The notes beneath the pieces were generated by a model, which was given only the letters and a program-made list of their open reading frames with translations, did no database searches and was not told where the DNA came from. The position numbers and the translations under genes are program-made. Of a DNA stretch of 6,421 nt, positions 5,599 to 6,421 are shown in pieces (position 1 is the stretch's first letter; each line of letters starts with the position of its first letter). Source of the DNA: Phycisphaerae bacterium (lineage in GTDB: Bacteria; Planctomycetota; Phycisphaerae; UBA1845; Fen-1342); the NCBI GenBank assembly GCA_026984555.1, contig JALSRY010000787.1:1-6421 (forward strand). Reading direction: 5' to 3'.

Positions 5599-5841
5599 CT
5601 AGCACCGGCGGCAGGATTTGCGTTTCGCGGTTTTCTTCTTGGCAGCTTTCTTCTTGGTGGTCTTCTTCTTTGCGACCTTCTTCTTGGCCACTTTCTTCTT
5701 GGCGACCTTCTTCTTCGCCACCTTCTTCTTGGTGGTCTTCTTCTTGGCTACCTTCTTTTTGGCGACCTTTTTCTTGGCTACCTTCTTCTTGGCAGCTTTC
5801 TTCTTGGTCGCCTTTTTCTTTGCGACTTTCTTCTTAGCCAT
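5599..5841 (-). CDS. Lys-rich histone H1-like DNA-binding protein of (A/T)KKK(V/A/T) pentads
   Basis: The 80-residue product is Met followed by 14 uninterrupted pentads of the form [AT]KKK[VAT] (residues 2-71) and a tail AKRKSCRRC (72-80). Lysine makes up 44 of 80 residues and there is no acidic residue, as in the tails of histone H1 and of bacterial H1-like proteins, which bind DNA or RNA through charge and compact the nucleoid. The ATG at 5841 is chosen because GAGG (minus strand) lies six bases upstream; an in-frame TTG at 5853 would add only four residues. The gene follows smc by 34 bp on the same strand and is probably co-transcribed with it. The C-terminal CRRC is unusual for this family and could form a disulfide or bind metal. 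No globular domain exists, so the function rests on composition and context. Confidence 0.85.
   Translation of the reverse strand: MAKKKVAKKKATKKKAAKKKVAKKKVAKKKVAKKKTTKKKVAKKKVAKKKVAKKKVAKKKTTKKKAAKKKTAKRKSCRRC
5629..5838 (-). repeat. 15-bp tandem repeat array inside the histone-like gene
   Basis: Fourteen in-frame 15-bp units encode the pentads. On the plus strand they read as CTTCTT-rich blocks such as CTTCTTGGCGACCTT. Several neighbouring units are nearly identical at the DNA level, so replication slippage could change the copy number by whole units without breaking the frame. Confidence 0.9.
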
Positions 5842-5875
5842 GGCGCACCTCAAAACAGTAAGTAACGTAAAACCA

Positions 5876-6421
5876 CTACGCCACGATGGGCGTATCCACT
5901 CGCTCCTCGAATCGCACCGAAACGCGCTTGCTCACCCCCGGCTCTTCCATCGTAATCCCATACAGCACGTCGGCCGTCTGCATCGTCCGCTTGTTGTGCG
6001 TGATCAGAACAAACTGCGACCGCGCTAGAAAATCATGCACCATATTATTGAATCGGTCAATGTTCGATTCATCAAGCGCCGCATCGACCTCGTCGAGAAT
6101 CACGAACGGCGACGGCTTGCGCTTGAAGATCGCGAACAACAACGCCACCGCCGCCATCGTCTTCTCGCCGCCTGAAAGCAGAGAAATCGACCGAGGCTCC
6201 TTGCCCGGCGGCCGCGCGATGATCTCGATACCACATTCGAGCGGGCGCTCCGGATCTTCAAGAATGATATCGGCTTTTCCCCCGCCGAAAAGTTTACGAA
6301 ACAGCTCGTGGAAGTTCTCGCGAACCTCCTCGAAGCACGCGAGGAAACGCGTGCGCGACTCTTCGTCGAGCTCGGCGATCAACTTGTCGAGGCGCTCGAT
6401 CGATTCGAGCAGATCGTCGCG
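5876..6421 (-). CDS. smc: Chromosome segregation ATPase SMC, C-terminal part (cut by window edge)
   Basis: Only the last 181 residues are inside the window; the reading frame is open through base 6421, so the start is beyond the edge. SMC proteins form the ATP-driven ring of condensin that organises and segregates the chromosome. The fragment starts in the end of the coiled coil ([15 protein letters not shown]), then gives the C-terminal half of the ABC head: [14 protein letters not shown], the ABC signature LSGGEK, the Walker B motif [14 protein letters not shown] with its catalytic Glu, and the switch-His region [11 protein letters not shown], followed by [20 protein letters not shown], which is typical of the bacterial SMC terminus. 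Signature, Walker B and D-loop are intact. The Walker A half, hinge and most of the coil are not visible. The histone-like gene follows 34 bp downstream. RecN or Rad50 are less likely because of the [13 protein letters not shown] terminus. Confidence 0.95.
   Translation of the reverse strand, partial: RDDLLESIERLDKLIAELDEESRTRFLACFEEVRENFHELFRKLFGGGKADIILEDPERPLECGIEIIARPPGKEPRSISLLSGGEKTMAAVALLFAIFKRKPSPFVILDEVDAALDESNIDRFNNMVHDFLARSQFVLITHNKRTMQTADVLYGITMEEPGVSKRVSVRFEERVDTPIVA

Noticed and set aside
5618..6028. Phe-rich open frame of 136 codons on the plus strand that looks like a membrane protein
   Set aside because: It is the exact antisense of the Lys-rich pentad array (AAG/AAA read backwards gives Phe/Leu codons) and runs into smc antisense. 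It has no independent support.
6380..6382. Apparent start of a 168-residue protein
   Set aside because: The codon is TTG (Leu) inside smc. The frame continues open with coiled-coil-like residues to the window edge.

Overview
The window is a GC-rich bacterial chromosomal segment with six protein genes (one cut by the right edge), several short regulatory signals and two notable inverted-repeat features. Its style suggests Planctomycetota or a similar high-GC environmental lineage. The hints are a tiny AKKKV-type histone-like protein beside smc, glycan genes scattered singly rather than in one operon, frequent absence of Shine-Dalgarno sites, and tandem CCACCGGTT-type palindromic repeats. This is inference; there is no rRNA or other decisive marker.

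Layout. Bases 1-147 hold about 40-bp tandem repeats and two further inverted repeats. Bases 266-955 (+) encode a small sugar-phosphate transferase that would load the first sugar onto a polyprenyl phosphate. Its last 23 bp overlap, tail to tail, the end of 933-1892 (-), an exported TPR protein with an Arg-rich then Tyr/Gly-rich middle. A gene-free divergent spacer (1893-2361) holds a terminator-like hairpin on the minus strand and a TATAAT box. Bases 2362-3411 (+) encode an ATP-grasp ligase of unknown substrate. It converges on 3445-4512 (-), a mannose-1-phosphate guanylyltransferase (ManC type). From the divergent spacer 4513-4800, 4801-5370 (+) encodes an HD-type protein with Ala in place of the expected metal-binding His. 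Between it and the next convergent gene lies a 104-nt structure with 22-nt inverted arms (5419-5522). Bases 5599-5841 (-) encode an 80-residue Lys-rich histone-like protein, 34 bp downstream of smc (5876 to beyond 6421, -).

How they fit together. Sugar transferase, ATP-grasp ligase and GDP-mannose synthesis point to surface or exopolysaccharide assembly, but the genes are in alternating orientation with their own promoters, so they are not one operon. The smc/histone-like pair is a probable co-transcribed chromosome-organisation unit. Two glycan genes appear to start at or very near the transcription start (leaderless). The TPR, ManC, HD and histone-like genes have recognisable Shine-Dalgarno sites. 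The strongest candidate for something undescribed is the 104-nt inverted-repeat element.
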